A stretch of DNA of 46,132 nucleotides from Candidatus Protochlamydia sp. (lineage in GTDB: Bacteria > Chlamydiota > Chlamydiia > Chlamydiales > Parachlamydiaceae). The notes under the pieces are model-generated. The model did not search any database and had not been told where the DNA came from. It worked only from the letters and a program-made list of their open reading frames with translations. This document shows, in pieces, positions 1 through 7,982 of the stretch. The position numbers were made by a program, and so were the translations under genes. Where the stretch lies: contig JACDAQ010000017.1 of NCBI GenBank assembly GCA_013695355.1, positions 1 through 46,132 on the forward strand, written 5' to 3'. Within the stretch, counting starts at the first letter, position 1, and every line of letters begins with the position of its first letter.

Positions 1-89
1 CTTGAAAGCTCCCGCGGTTGACGGATCTAAAAAGACCCCATATTATAATATTGGGTCGTTTTAGATACGCCAACCCCGGGGCTTTGAAG
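1..89. repeat. Long imperfect palindrome (~89 bp)
   Basis: Two arms of about 40 bp (1-40 and 51-89) are near-perfect reverse complements around a self-complementary AT core (TATTATAATA, 41-50). I count only a handful of mismatches and one single-base bulge. The arms carry the matched blocks ATCTAAAA/TTTTAGAT and GACCC/GGGTC. As RNA this would be a very stable hairpin; as DNA it could be a MITE-like element or a strong terminator of an upstream gene. The left arm touches the window edge, so the element may extend further. Confidence 0.75.
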
Positions 90-152
90 CAGTCCAAATT
101 TCCAATTTTTGAATTCACTTGGGTATAAATATAAAAGCAAGGCAAGCGGATC

Positions 153-1178
153 ATGATAAGCGCCGAAAAAGAAATATTAGTCCAATTTGATAATGAATTT
201 CATAAGGAACGATCGCAGACTTTAATTAGTCCTGCTGCTAATCGTTTCAAACGAATATTGAAAACTTATACGATTTTTAATGTTTTTTTTATTTTTCTAT
301 TAGCTACTGAAATAGCGTATTTTTTCATTCATCTCTCTTTTTTAGCACAAACATTTGTACTTGGAATAAATCTGGCTTTGATTTTTACTACGCTATTTTC
401 TTATTTTACAATGCGGCTTTACTTTCAAACGCAAAAAACAGATCGTTTGCTGAATCTTAAAATTGAATTCGTACAAGCCTGCAAATCTTATCTTCAAGAT
501 CTTGAAGGGTTGCCTGAATATTATTTGACTGTTTCTGAAGCGTGCTGTAAATTTGCAGCCGCCCTGCATTGCCAGGAATACACTATTTTTAAATGCCCCT
601 TCTGGCTAGATTTTTTATCTTCTTCCTTTGAAAAATTAAGCTGTTCATTTTATTGGGCTGATGTACATTTAATGAAAGAATTAATGTTGCAGGCATGTAT
701 AGAGGAACATATCAAATTAGTTCGAATTGAACCTACAGACCTTGAAACCCATGCAGGACTGGCTAATGCCTATGTCATGCTTTCCGGCCTTTATATTGAT
801 CCTAGGACTGTAGAGGGACTGGATGACGACAAATGGATCCCATCCAAAAAATATGATGATTCATTTAAGAAAAAATTCCGCTCCATTGCAGAAAAAGCAA
901 TTGAAGAATTTAAGATTTTGAGCGATTATGCGCCGGATGATCCCTGGGTGCATGCTCAGTTGGCTTATAGTTATCGGGACCTTCAGATGTCTTCTGAAGA
1001 AATAAAAGAATATGAAATCATCCTGCAATTATGCCCTGATGATAAAGAAACTTTATTTAAGCTTGGCAAACTCTATTTTGAACAAGGATTTAATGCTAAA
1101 GGATTGCAGGTTTATGAAAATCTCAAAAAAGCCAACTATAAGAAAGCAGAAGACTTGATCCTTTACTATGGTGCCTAG
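153..1178 (+). CDS. Membrane-anchored TPR protein, function unknown
   Basis: 341 residues. Two hydrophobic segments lie close together (about 39-60 and 65-88) and probably form a hairpin anchor with both ends cytoplasmic. The C-terminal half (about 195-335) has tetratricopeptide-like helices, seen in the patterns 'ETHAGLANAYVMLSGLY', 'PWVHAQLAYSYRDL' and 'ETLFKLGKLYFEQG'. A bilobed membrane hairpin near the N-terminus resembles chlamydial inclusion-membrane proteins in shape only; the cytoplasmic TPR tail fits a scaffold role better. The ATG start has only a weak ribosome site. The next gene follows after 111 bp containing a hairpin repeat, so it is probably a separate transcription unit. No function can be assigned with certainty. 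Confidence 0.75.
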   Translation: MISAEKEILVQFDNEFHKERSQTLISPAANRFKRILKTYTIFNVFFIFLLATEIAYFFIHLSFLAQTFVLGINLALIFTTLFSYFTMRLYFQTQKTDRLLNLKIEFVQACKSYLQDLEGLPEYYLTVSEACCKFAAALHCQEYTIFKCPFWLDFLSSSFEKLSCSFYWADVHLMKELMLQACIEEHIKLVRIEPTDLETHAGLANAYVMLSGLYIDPRTVEGLDDDKWIPSKKYDDSFKKKFRSIAEKAIEEFKILSDYAPDDPWVHAQLAYSYRDLQMSSEEIKEYEIILQLCPDDKETLFKLGKLYFEQGFNAKGLQVYENLKKANYKKAEDLILYYGA

Positions 1179-1221
1179 TAATCAATAAAAAATTTTATAG
1201 AATACTAATATTTTTAGGGCC

Positions 1222-1268
1222 TAAGAACTTGTTCAAAATCTTCGATCGGAGATATTGAATAGGTTCTA
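1222..1268. repeat. Short palindromic repeat, family AGAACCTGTTCAATATCT (copy 1)
   Basis: A 47-bp inverted repeat centred on CGATCG (1243-1248). Its arms read TAAGAACTTGTTCAAAATCT and, on the other strand, TAGAACCTATTCAATATCT. The same 18-bp core occurs at 14331-14350 and 33802-33821. It lies between two same-strand genes and could act as a terminator or be a mobile-element end. Confidence 0.7.
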
Positions 1269-1289
1269 ACACATAAAACGGAAATAATT

Positions 1290-2579
1290 ATGCTTTGTTT
1301 GCATTGTGGAACTAATCTTGAAAAAAACTATAAATATTGCCCCAATTGCGGAACCGTTTTATCCACTACTTTGAATGATGAGCCATCTTCTTTAGCAGAT
1401 GAAAATTCGGATAATAAAGATTCTCTTCCACCAAAAACGATTAAAAAAAAACCGATGCCTTTTTGGTTTAAATTAGTGCTTCTCATTGCAGTCCTTGCAT
1501 TGATTGGGGTTACAGCGGGAATTTTATTCACTGAAAAGCTGGTGGATGTGATTGATAAACAACTGGAAGCCTTATCAAAAAAAGATATTTCGAAGGCTTA
1601 TTATGATTATTCCTCTAAGAATTTTCAGGCTGCCTTTTCTTTTGACCAGTTCCGTCAATTCGTTGAAGAAAATCCCATTTTAACGGATCATCAATCAGCT
1701 CACTTCACTGAGCGTTCGATTAACGATAATGTTAGTACCATAAAAGGAAAAATCACTTCTGCTGACCATCGCGATAAAAAAATTGAATATCAATTAATCA
1801 AAGAGGGAGACGAGTGGAAAGTTCTCAGTATTAGCCTTCCCCGTAAAAAAAGAAAAGAGACAGAAGGAACTCCTGCTGCTGAATCGGAAACAATGATCGC
1901 AATTGTCCGCGGGCAATTGCAGGCCACTAAAAAACGGGACTTCCAACGTGCCTATGAGAACTATACTTCTGTAGAATTTCGTCAGGCAACTTCTCAAGAG
2001 GACTTTGAGTCCTTTTTAAAACGATACCCTATTTTTGAAAATTATAAGACCCTTTCTTTTCATAAAAGAAATGATAAGCATGGACAACATTCATTATCTG
2101 TCATTCTTCAAACTGATCAAATTGCCGCCTATTTAAAGTATTACCTAGTAAAAGAAAAGAATGACTGGAAAATATTAAGCATGCGGATCCTCTCACCGGA
2201 AGAAGAGAGGGAACTGGAAAGTGAAAAGCAAGAATCTATCAGTGAACCTATGAGCTTTGTTGCTATGCAATTAGGCGCATCATTGAACGAGGAGGGAATT
2301 ATCGAGCATCCCCAAACAAATTTCAACTTCAAACTCGAAGATCTTCACGTTAATTTGGAAATTAAAAATGGTACAAAAGGGCAGGCTATCTATTTCAAAC
2401 TTGAAAATCTTGAAAGCGGCTCTTCAATCCCTCTTCTTACTTTTCTTGAAGAAGATGGAGATACCTCGATCGGATCTGTCTTTTCTCCTCCCGCCTCCGG
2501 ATGGCCGCAAGGAAATTACCGTATGTCGGCTACCTCGGCGAGCGGATTAGAAAAATCTATCGATTTTACAATTAATTAA
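1290..2579 (+). CDS. Zinc-ribbon membrane protein with two DUF4864-like domains
   Basis: 429 residues. The N-terminus is a zinc ribbon with two CxxC knuckles (C3/C6 and C17/C20). A charged linker follows, then a single membrane helix at about 58-80, giving a cytoplasmic zinc ribbon and an exported remainder. Residues about 85-185 and 200-305 are two copies of the same domain. Each has an 'a.y.dy.S..F..a.s...F..F....Pi' helix pair and ends in a strand like 'DDWKVLSI'/'NDWKILSM', which resembles DUF4864/DUF4878 (NTF2-like) domains. The last ~100 residues form a beta-rich domain I do not recognise. The role is unknown; this architecture is common among bacterial envelope proteins of undefined function. 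The ribosome site (GGAA) is weak. Confidence 0.75.
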   Translation: MLCLHCGTNLEKNYKYCPNCGTVLSTTLNDEPSSLADENSDNKDSLPPKTIKKKPMPFWFKLVLLIAVLALIGVTAGILFTEKLVDVIDKQLEALSKKDISKAYYDYSSKNFQAAFSFDQFRQFVEENPILTDHQSAHFTERSINDNVSTIKGKITSADHRDKKIEYQLIKEGDEWKVLSISLPRKKRKETEGTPAAESETMIAIVRGQLQATKKRDFQRAYENYTSVEFRQATSQEDFESFLKRYPIFENYKTLSFHKRNDKHGQHSLSVILQTDQIAAYLKYYLVKEKNDWKILSMRILSPEEERELESEKQESISEPMSFVAMQLGASLNEEGIIEHPQTNFNFKLEDLHVNLEIKNGTKGQAIYFKLENLESGSSIPLLTFLEEDGDTSIGSVFSPPASGWPQGNYRMSATSASGLEKSIDFTIN

Positions 2580-2611
2580 ATAGCCTGTGAAATTACACCC
2601 AAGAAAATATT

Positions 2612-3193
2612 GTGCATATCATTTCAGGACGCTTTCGGCATAAGCAGTTGCAAACTCCTAAGGGAGGAAGCACGCGCCCTACCTCGAGCTTTATGCGAGA
2701 ATCAGTTTTTAACATCTGCCAAAATTTTATTGAAGATTCAAACTTTTTAGATATTTTTGCTGGTTCGGGAGCTATTGGTCTTGAAGCCCTCAGCCGTTTG
2801 GCCGCTTTTGCCACCTTCATTGATTCTAGCAAAGAAGCCGTACAATGCATGGAGAAAAATGTTGCGTTGCTGCAGGTCAAACCCCAGTGCCGGATCCTTT
2901 ATGGAGATGTTTTTAAAATGCTGGAACGGCTGGAAAAAAAACAGGATAAATTTGATATTATTTTTGCCGATCCTCCTTATAATACACCAGTTCATGCAGG
3001 TTCGACTGTACTAATCAGTGCTCAGATTGTTCGTTTTCTGGACGAACACCCTTTGCTCGCTAAAGATGGCAGGTTATTTATTGAAGAAGATTGGAAATCT
3101 CGACCTGAACTGACAAATTTGAAGCATCTTAAATTAGTCGATTCCAGGCGAATGGGCGATTCCGCCCTTCAACGATATGAAATCTTTTCATAA
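2612..3193 (+). CDS. rsmD: 16S rRNA (guanine966-N2)-methyltransferase RsmD
   Basis: 193 residues with a GTG start. RsmD transfers a methyl group from S-adenosylmethionine to N2 of G966 in 16S rRNA during 30S assembly. The N-terminal 'ISGRFRHKQLQTPKG' followed by 'TRPTSSFMRESVFNI' is the family signature. The SAM-binding loop is 'LDIFAGSGAIGLEALSR' (about 46-62), and the amino-methyltransferase catalytic motif DPPY is at 120-123. The length matches the family. The gene starts 32 bp after the preceding one on the same strand. An MITE-like repeat follows it, so it probably ends this transcription unit. Confidence 0.93.
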   Translation: MHIISGRFRHKQLQTPKGGSTRPTSSFMRESVFNICQNFIEDSNFLDIFAGSGAIGLEALSRLAAFATFIDSSKEAVQCMEKNVALLQVKPQCRILYGDVFKMLERLEKKQDKFDIIFADPPYNTPVHAGSTVLISAQIVRFLDEHPLLAKDGRLFIEEDWKSRPELTNLKHLKLVDSRRMGDSALQRYEIFS

Positions 3194-3215
3194 CCAGCTT
3201 TGCAATCTTCACACT

Positions 3216-3393
3216 AATAACCTGATTTATTGAGTTTATCTCATTGAAAGTAAAGGGGTATCGTGTCTTAGATTCGACCTTTCTCTTCGAAAAGCATATC
3301 TAATCGATATGCTTGAAGAGAGAAAGGTTGAAGATAGGGCGCGTGAGCCTCCCTTAATATCGAGGAGAGAAACCCAAAACTCAGGTTAATATC
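3216..3393. mobile_element. MITE-like element, copy 1
   Basis: About 178 bp bounded by inverted repeats: the left end AATAACCTGATTTATTGAG pairs with the right end, which reads ATATTAACCTGAGTTTTGGG on the other strand. Inside lies a second hairpin (3274-3300 with 3306-3332) pairing ACCTTTCTC with GAGAAAGGT and AAGCATATC with GATATGCTT. No coding potential is visible. A diverged relative at 6041-6195 shares TTGAAAGTAA, TATGCTTG and GGGCGCG in the same order. Mobility is inferred, not shown. Confidence 0.65.
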
Positions 3394-3501
3394 CAATCCC
3401 CCCTCTAAAGTATTAAAAAGTTATTGATTTAATTCCATAAGGCATTTAAAAGTATGTCTTCCCTAGGGACTATACTGTTTATTTTGATAAGGAGCAAATA
3501 G

Positions 3502-4536
3502 ATGTTCAAATTTCTTTTCCCCATTACCGCCTTTTATTTCATTGCCCTATCTAATTTTTGTTTCTCTTCATGCGATCAGAGCGCTGAATTCGGCGTTGGC
3601 TGGAGAAAGGACAACACTAACTGGAAATTAAGAGGCCTCGACAGTAGCTATATTTGTGCCGAAGTAGATTCGCACATACGCTTTAAAGGTATTGAATATT
3701 ATACAACTTATGCCAAGGCAAGATGGTCAGGCTCCAAATTTTATGTCCGCTTAGCTGCTGACTATGGCCTATCAGAAAAAGGGCGGGCCAAAGAGCTCTT
3801 TAGAATAGACAGCCCTTATTTATGTAACGATCACGTTTCTGTCCTCACAAATGATCCTGTAAAAAGACGTAGTAGTGAAGCTTTTGACTTTAATGGGGCT
3901 GTGGGCTATCCACTATCACTATACGACTGCCGTTTGTGCGTTGTTCCTCTGATCGGTTTCTCGTTCCATCGGCAAAGGACACGTGTAAAAGCTCCTGAGC
4001 ATTGTGACTGCTGCTGTTTTTCTTCGCATTATGGTTACTATCGACCTACCTGCGACACCACCTATTTTTATCCTGCTACCTGCACCTGCCCTTATCCTTT
4101 CGGTTATTCCCAGGACTCAAACCCCTTTGGAAGCCCTTCTAGTGAAGATTATAGAATTGCAAGCGAGCTGAATCTTAGCACTGACAGAAGGACCAGCAAT
4201 TATCGCTTTACGTGGTACGGCTTTTACCTAGGAGCAGATATTGCTTACGCTTTGGACGGATGCTGGACTCTTTATACGGAACTGGAAGGCCACTTTTTAG
4301 ACCGCTGCCACCGCAAGCGGAAATCATGGACGGGGGTGTACTTTGTCGATGATTATCATAATAAAGACTGGGGATACGGCTTTACCACTAACACCGGAAC
4401 AACATTTTCAATGTCTGCCTGCTGGTTCGCTACTTTGTCTGTTGATTATCGATGGTGGAAAAGCTACTCATCCCGCAGAGATAAATTATCCTGGAAATCA
4501 ACTGGAGTGAATGCAGCCTTAGGTTATTCCTTTTAA
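3502..4536 (+). CDS. Cysteine-rich outer-membrane beta-barrel protein
   Basis: 344 residues with a signal peptide at 1 to about 23 (hydrophobic core 'FPITAFYFIALSNFCF'). The mature part is rich in alternating aromatic/hydrophobic strands and ends in 'ALGYSF', a C-terminal aromatic residue as in barrel proteins handled by the Bam machinery. I count about 16 cysteines, seven of them in a cluster around residues 171-199 ('HCDCCC' then C...CTC), probably in a surface loop. Cysteine-rich, disulfide-linked outer-membrane proteins are a hallmark of chlamydial envelopes. A strong ribosome site (AAGGAG) precedes the ATG. The exact substrate, if it is a porin, cannot be told. It differs from the smaller barrel protein at 11122-11763. 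Confidence 0.75.
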   Translation: MFKFLFPITAFYFIALSNFCFSSCDQSAEFGVGWRKDNTNWKLRGLDSSYICAEVDSHIRFKGIEYYTTYAKARWSGSKFYVRLAADYGLSEKGRAKELFRIDSPYLCNDHVSVLTNDPVKRRSSEAFDFNGAVGYPLSLYDCRLCVVPLIGFSFHRQRTRVKAPEHCDCCCFSSHYGYYRPTCDTTYFYPATCTCPYPFGYSQDSNPFGSPSSEDYRIASELNLSTDRRTSNYRFTWYGFYLGADIAYALDGCWTLYTELEGHFLDRCHRKRKSWTGVYFVDDYHNKDWGYGFTTNTGTTFSMSACWFATLSVDYRWWKSYSSRRDKLSWKSTGVNAALGYSF

Positions 4537-4565
4537 ACAGCATAGTCCTGTGTAAATAAAGTTAG

Positions 4566-4631
4566 AGATCGCAGAACAACTTAAAAAATAAGAGGTCTTA
4601 AAGGACGATTTTTTACTTGCATCTGCGATCT
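4566..4631. terminator. Possible shared terminator between convergent genes
   Basis: AGATCGCAGA (4566-4575) pairs perfectly with TCTGCGATCT (4622-4631) across a 46-nt loop that contains a run of six T. It lies between two convergent genes. The loop is long, so this is only a moderate candidate. Confidence 0.4.
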
Positions 4632-4677
4632 TCTTGACCAAATAGCTTAAGCGCTATTCTCGTTGCTTCTTTCTTCT

Positions 4678-5892
4678 TTAGCCCATTTCAGGAAAGGCTT
4701 CTACGGAAGCTTCCGGCGCTATCGACGGTAGGCTAACAGTAGCATAAATTTGAATCAAAAAAAGCGAGCCTAATACAGCTAATGCCTTGACAGGAGCATA
4801 GTCATCAAAAAAATAAGTCAGCGTGCCCACCCCTCCTGGCCCTAAGGCCTCAGATATGCACCATACAAGCCCCATTAGAAATGCACTAATTGAACTGGGC
4901 CTGGTTGGCTCAAAAATAGTTCCTAAAGCCACCCCCACAGGATTCACTAAATTAAGGGCTGCTCCCAGAACAAAAAGGGTGCTTAATAGGACCATAACAG
5001 ATATGTTCCCAAAAAATATAAGCAAATAAAATCCTATACAGCTTACAATCCCAGCAACCAATAAAACCATTCTTGCTGAATACTTATCGGCCAAATAGCC
5101 AGCCGGCACCATTGCAAAAAAACCACCTAGAATAAAACATAGATGCCCCCCTCCATAGCAAATCCATTCGGCATGGCCAAATGATTTTAAAACATCGGGA
5201 AGAATAAAAATGGTACCCCATAAAATTGACTGATTTGCCAACTGCAAAAAATAAAGAGAACGCAAACGGGGTTGTTTAATGAAATAGACAAAATCGGCCA
5301 AAAATTTTTTAGGTTTCTTATCCGGCATGGGAACATTCTGCAGAACAGGAAACTTAAAGAATATTAAAAAAATTGCCATTAGCAGAAGAGGAATTGCCAA
5401 CATCCAGGTATTCCCTTGTGTGGCCTTATAGGTGGAAATAAATATGAGCTGGCTTCCCGCCATCCCCAAACAACCGCCTGAAGCAAATAGGGTCATTAAC
5501 AAATTTCTTCGGGAGGGAAGCAGACTGCCCACCAACCCCCCAGCTGAAGGGTGGAAACTTCCAGATCCAATACAGGTCAGCAGGTAAAGTCCGAACAAAG
5601 CTCCGTACTGAGAAAAATAGCTGAGAAAAGAACAGCCGACAGCAAGTAACAAACCTAAAATAATAAAATGCTTACGATAACCTCTATCGCTGAAAGCCCC
5701 AAAAAACAATTGCGATCCTTCCCCAATTAAGGCCCCTATCGAGACTACTAAGCCTGCTTTTGTTAAGTCCAGGTCTGCCATTGTTTTAAAAACCGGCCAA
5801 ATTCCGAGCATGATGTCTACTAAAAAATGGGATATCCACAGCACAATTAAAAGAGGTAGGAATTTTAAGCAAACTTTATTAGGAACAGGCAT
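4678..5892 (-). CDS. MFS transporter, fosmidomycin-resistance (Fsr) type
   Basis: 404 residues with about 12 membrane segments. The N-terminal 'HFLVDIMLGIWPVF' and the 'GSGSFHPSAGGLVG' stretch (about 110-123) match the Fsr branch of the major facilitator superfamily, whose members have the form H..vD...g..P and G..FHP.A. The loop after TM2 is 'GAFSDRGYRKH', a variant of the MFS motif G-x-x-x-D-R-x-G-R. Fsr proteins export drugs such as fosmidomycin; other members may carry metabolites, so the substrate is open. The gene is alone on its strand and convergent with the outer-membrane gene upstream. The region 5893-6040 before its start is AT-rich and probably holds its promoter. Confidence 0.8.
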   Translation of the reverse strand: MPVPNKVCLKFLPLLIVLWISHFLVDIMLGIWPVFKTMADLDLTKAGLVVSIGALIGEGSQLFFGAFSDRGYRKHFIILGLLLAVGCSFLSYFSQYGALFGLYLLTCIGSGSFHPSAGGLVGSLLPSRRNLLMTLFASGGCLGMAGSQLIFISTYKATQGNTWMLAIPLLLMAIFLIFFKFPVLQNVPMPDKKPKKFLADFVYFIKQPRLRSLYFLQLANQSILWGTIFILPDVLKSFGHAEWICYGGGHLCFILGGFFAMVPAGYLADKYSARMVLLVAGIVSCIGFYLLIFFGNISVMVLLSTLFVLGAALNLVNPVGVALGTIFEPTRPSSISAFLMGLVWCISEALGPGGVGTLTYFFDDYAPVKALAVLGSLFLIQIYATVSLPSIAPEASVEAFPEMG

Positions 5893-6040
5893 TTTTAACC
5901 AAAATTATAATAATGTTAATCTATTATAACATATAATTATTTATTTTAAAATCTAATTAACACCATTTTTGACTTTGGCATCAATTGACTGGTATCAATA
6001 CAAAAAAAATTTCAAGTTCAATCATAACATATTCGATTAT

Positions 6041-6195
6041 TATTAACCTGAGTTTTAGGTTTATCTTATTGAAAGTAAGGCAGTATATGCCTTAAATATG
6101 TCCAATTTTTAAAATTTGTATGCTTGCTAAGAGGAAGGAGGGAGATTGGGCGCGCATTTCAAAAATTAGAAAGAATTATAACAGGTAAATAAGCT
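6041..6195. mobile_element. MITE-like element, copy 2 (degenerate)
   Basis: Begins TATTAACCTGAGTTTTAGG, matching the inverted end of the copy at 3216-3393. It then repeats its internal blocks in order: TTTATCTTATTGAAAGTAA (6060-6078), TATGCTTG (6120) and GGGCGCG (6148). The central hairpin has decayed and the right end (ACAGGTAAATA) is only partly recognisable. Confidence 0.55.
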
Positions 6196-6540
6196 GGAGT
6201 GCGCAGCGTACCTGATGAGGGACCGTCCTCACAGGATATTTTTATGTAACTATCCCCCAATCCAGGTGGTTCAATTAAAAATTTAAGTAGGTTTATTAGT
6301 GGTCACTCGACATAAAGGAGAAACCGAAAAAACTTCCTTCTTTGTAATGGACAAAAAAACATTAATACTTTTATGGTCGGCTTAAGGGTGCTCACGATTT
6401 AGTTGATTGATTCCGCGGCGCCAAAAGCCTCGCGATTGAGCAATCTGCCAACTTTACTGAACGCTTTCTCATGGAACTGAAGCTCCAGGATTGAAGAATC
6501 ATGGACTTATCGACATTGTATTACTTATTTTTGACACCAT
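6196..6540. other. Gene-free stretch upstream of the secreted-protein cluster
   Basis: About 345 bp without a credible reading frame. It contains GAGGGACCGTCCTC (6217-6230), an interrupted inverted repeat, and a GC-richer patch around 6410-6450 (CCGCGGCGCC). I see no RNA gene. The promoter of the downstream cluster is likely here, but I cannot place it. Confidence 0.4.
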
Positions 6541-6551
6541 TCGGAGGACAT

Positions 6552-7070
6552 TTGAAAAGCAAAATTCTTATCAATATTACACTATGCGCCCTTGCGCTGA
6601 CCTCTTTTTTGGCAGTAGAGGCAGGGCCATTTAGCAGATTGACCAGCCATTCTTCAAAAAATTATAGAGCAATAGAAAATTATAAAACATTAGAAGTAGA
6701 CACTGCGCCTATTGGCGTTAATACGTCATGCGTAGACAGCAATTCTTCGCCAATTGATCCTTATACTTATGATTATGATAATGCCAGGCCTATGTACCAA
6801 AAACGGCCTTATGACACGGGGATTTATTGTTATGATCAGGCAGGCACCTGTGCAGCGGGAAGAATGAACCGTTATAATGGTTATTATAACACAAGCTTTC
6901 TGGCTGGAACCTATACTTCAGGTGTATCCAGCTATCCAGGAACAACCACAGGTCCAGGAATAAGTAATGGTTATCACGGAACCCCAAAAGGAATTTATTT
7001 CACTGATAGCCGCTATTACGATCGAAATATACGAGTTAACCCGGATATTTATTACCAAGGTCGCAGGTAA
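6552..7070 (+). CDS. Secreted tyrosine/glycine-rich protein
   Basis: 172 residues from a TTG start. This start is chosen because GGAGG (6543-6547) lies just upstream and the protein then begins with a clean signal peptide (KSK, then 'ILINITLCALALTSFLAVEAG'-like core, cleavage near residue 24). An in-frame ATG at 6501 is possible but would place 17 extra residues in front. The mature part is rich in Tyr, Asn, Gly and Pro, with patterns such as 'YDTGIYCYD' and 'NRYNGYYN', and has three cysteines. I recognise no domain. It is the first of three consecutive genes for exported low-complexity proteins that precede a peptide-modifying enzyme pair, so it could be part of that system or a surface protein. 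Confidence 0.6.
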   Translation: MKSKILINITLCALALTSFLAVEAGPFSRLTSHSSKNYRAIENYKTLEVDTAPIGVNTSCVDSNSSPIDPYTYDYDNARPMYQKRPYDTGIYCYDQAGTCAAGRMNRYNGYYNTSFLAGTYTSGVSSYPGTTTGPGISNGYHGTPKGIYFTDSRYYDRNIRVNPDIYYQGRR

Positions 7071-7129
7071 TATTATAGAACAATCACTTATTTGAATAAT
7101 TGTATTTTTTTAACAAAATGGAGGAATTT

Positions 7130-7954
7130 ATGGAATTTAACAAAAAAAATTTGGCAAAGGCAGCCGCAGCAGCATTTTTATTAGCATCACAAATGCCGGT
7201 AGATGGACATGCGGGAAGCATTTCTGGACAAACTGAAACATTTCTTGCCGGCGGCGGTTGTGGCGGAACAGGCTCAGCATCTGGAAGTGGATGCGGCGCT
7301 TCGATAAGCTCTTATGGAAATTCAAATAGCTATTACAACACACCAGCTACTAGCGGATGCGGTGCAGGAACAAGCTCTTACGGAAACAGCTCTGCCAATT
7401 CAAACCTTAGATCTTCTGGAAACAGCAGCCGAGCTAACCAGTATGACACAAGCTCAAGCAGCTACAATCGTACTGCAGGAACTAATCAAAACTTTAGCGC
7501 AATACCTCAAGACAGCAGCCGAGCCAACCAGTATGATACAAGCTCAAACAGCTACAATCGTACTGCCGGAACCAATCAAAACTGGAACCCAACAACTCAA
7601 GACAGCAGCCGGGCCAATCAGTTTGACACAAACAGCAGCTTCAACCGTTCTGCAGGAACTAATCAAAACTGGAGCGCAACACCTCAAGACAGCAGCCGCT
7701 CTAATCAATTTGACACAAACAGCAGCTTCAATCGTACAGGAGCAAATCAAAACTGGAGCTCACCTCAAGATAGCAGCATGAGCCGCACAGAAAACCAGAC
7801 AAGCAAATGGAATGATCAAAGAAATCAAAATCAAAATCAAAGAACAAATACATCAAGCAGCTGGGGAACTACAAATAGCAATGATTCTACTTCCACAACT
7901 CCAACAGACAGTTCTGCAGATAGTACAATAAGATCAAATCAAACAAGAAGATAA
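7130..7954 (+). CDS. Secreted Ser/Asn/Gln-rich repeat protein; candidate modified-peptide precursor
   Basis: 274 residues. The start at 7130 is preceded by GGAGG (7120-7124). The N-terminus is signal- or leader-like ('KKNLAKAAAAAFLLASQ', then MPVDG), followed by 'TETFLAGGGCGG' and two more Gly-Cys-Gly sites (three cysteines in all, all within about the first 90 residues). The rest is low-complexity, with four to five tandem units of 27-30 residues (consensus DSSRANQ[YF]DT.S..NR.AGTNQNW). The leader block K.L.KAA.AA.L.A..MPVDG and the motif ETFLA..GC are shared with the next gene, 28 bp downstream. Both precede a DUF692/DUF2063 pair. I infer, without proof, that the cysteines after ETFLA are the modified core. 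Confidence 0.6.
   Translation: MEFNKKNLAKAAAAAFLLASQMPVDGHAGSISGQTETFLAGGGCGGTGSASGSGCGASISSYGNSNSYYNTPATSGCGAGTSSYGNSSANSNLRSSGNSSRANQYDTSSSSYNRTAGTNQNFSAIPQDSSRANQYDTSSNSYNRTAGTNQNWNPTTQDSSRANQFDTNSSFNRSAGTNQNWSATPQDSSRSNQFDTNSSFNRTGANQNWSSPQDSSMSRTENQTSKWNDQRNQNQNQRTNTSSSWGTTNSNDSTSTTPTDSSADSTIRSNQTRR
7421..7790 (+). repeat. In-gene tandem repeat, ~90/87/81 bp units
   Basis: Units begin at 7421, 7511, 7601, 7688 and 7769 with (G/A)A(C/T)AGCAGCC or a close variant. Spacing is a multiple of three (90, 90, 87, 81), so the reading frame is kept. Unit number could vary by recombination or slippage. Confidence 0.85.
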
Positions 7955-7982
7955 TAAAATCAATAATTTATTAGGAGAATAT

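Noticed and set aside
6410-6500. Transposase remnant on the minus strand upstream of the secreted-protein cluster
   Set aside because: A short stretch reads vaguely like a helix-turn-helix, but stops interrupt it and no family motif can be confirmed.
7314-7781. 155-codon frame inside the repeat protein gene, plus strand
   Set aside because: It overlaps the repeat region in another phase; its repetitive sequence is a by-product of the tandem repeat, and the 7130 frame has the ribosome site and the signal-like start.
7421-7790. CRISPR-like regular spacing
   Set aside because: Units of 81-90 bp repeat in full without unique spacers and stay in frame within a gene; no cas genes are nearby.
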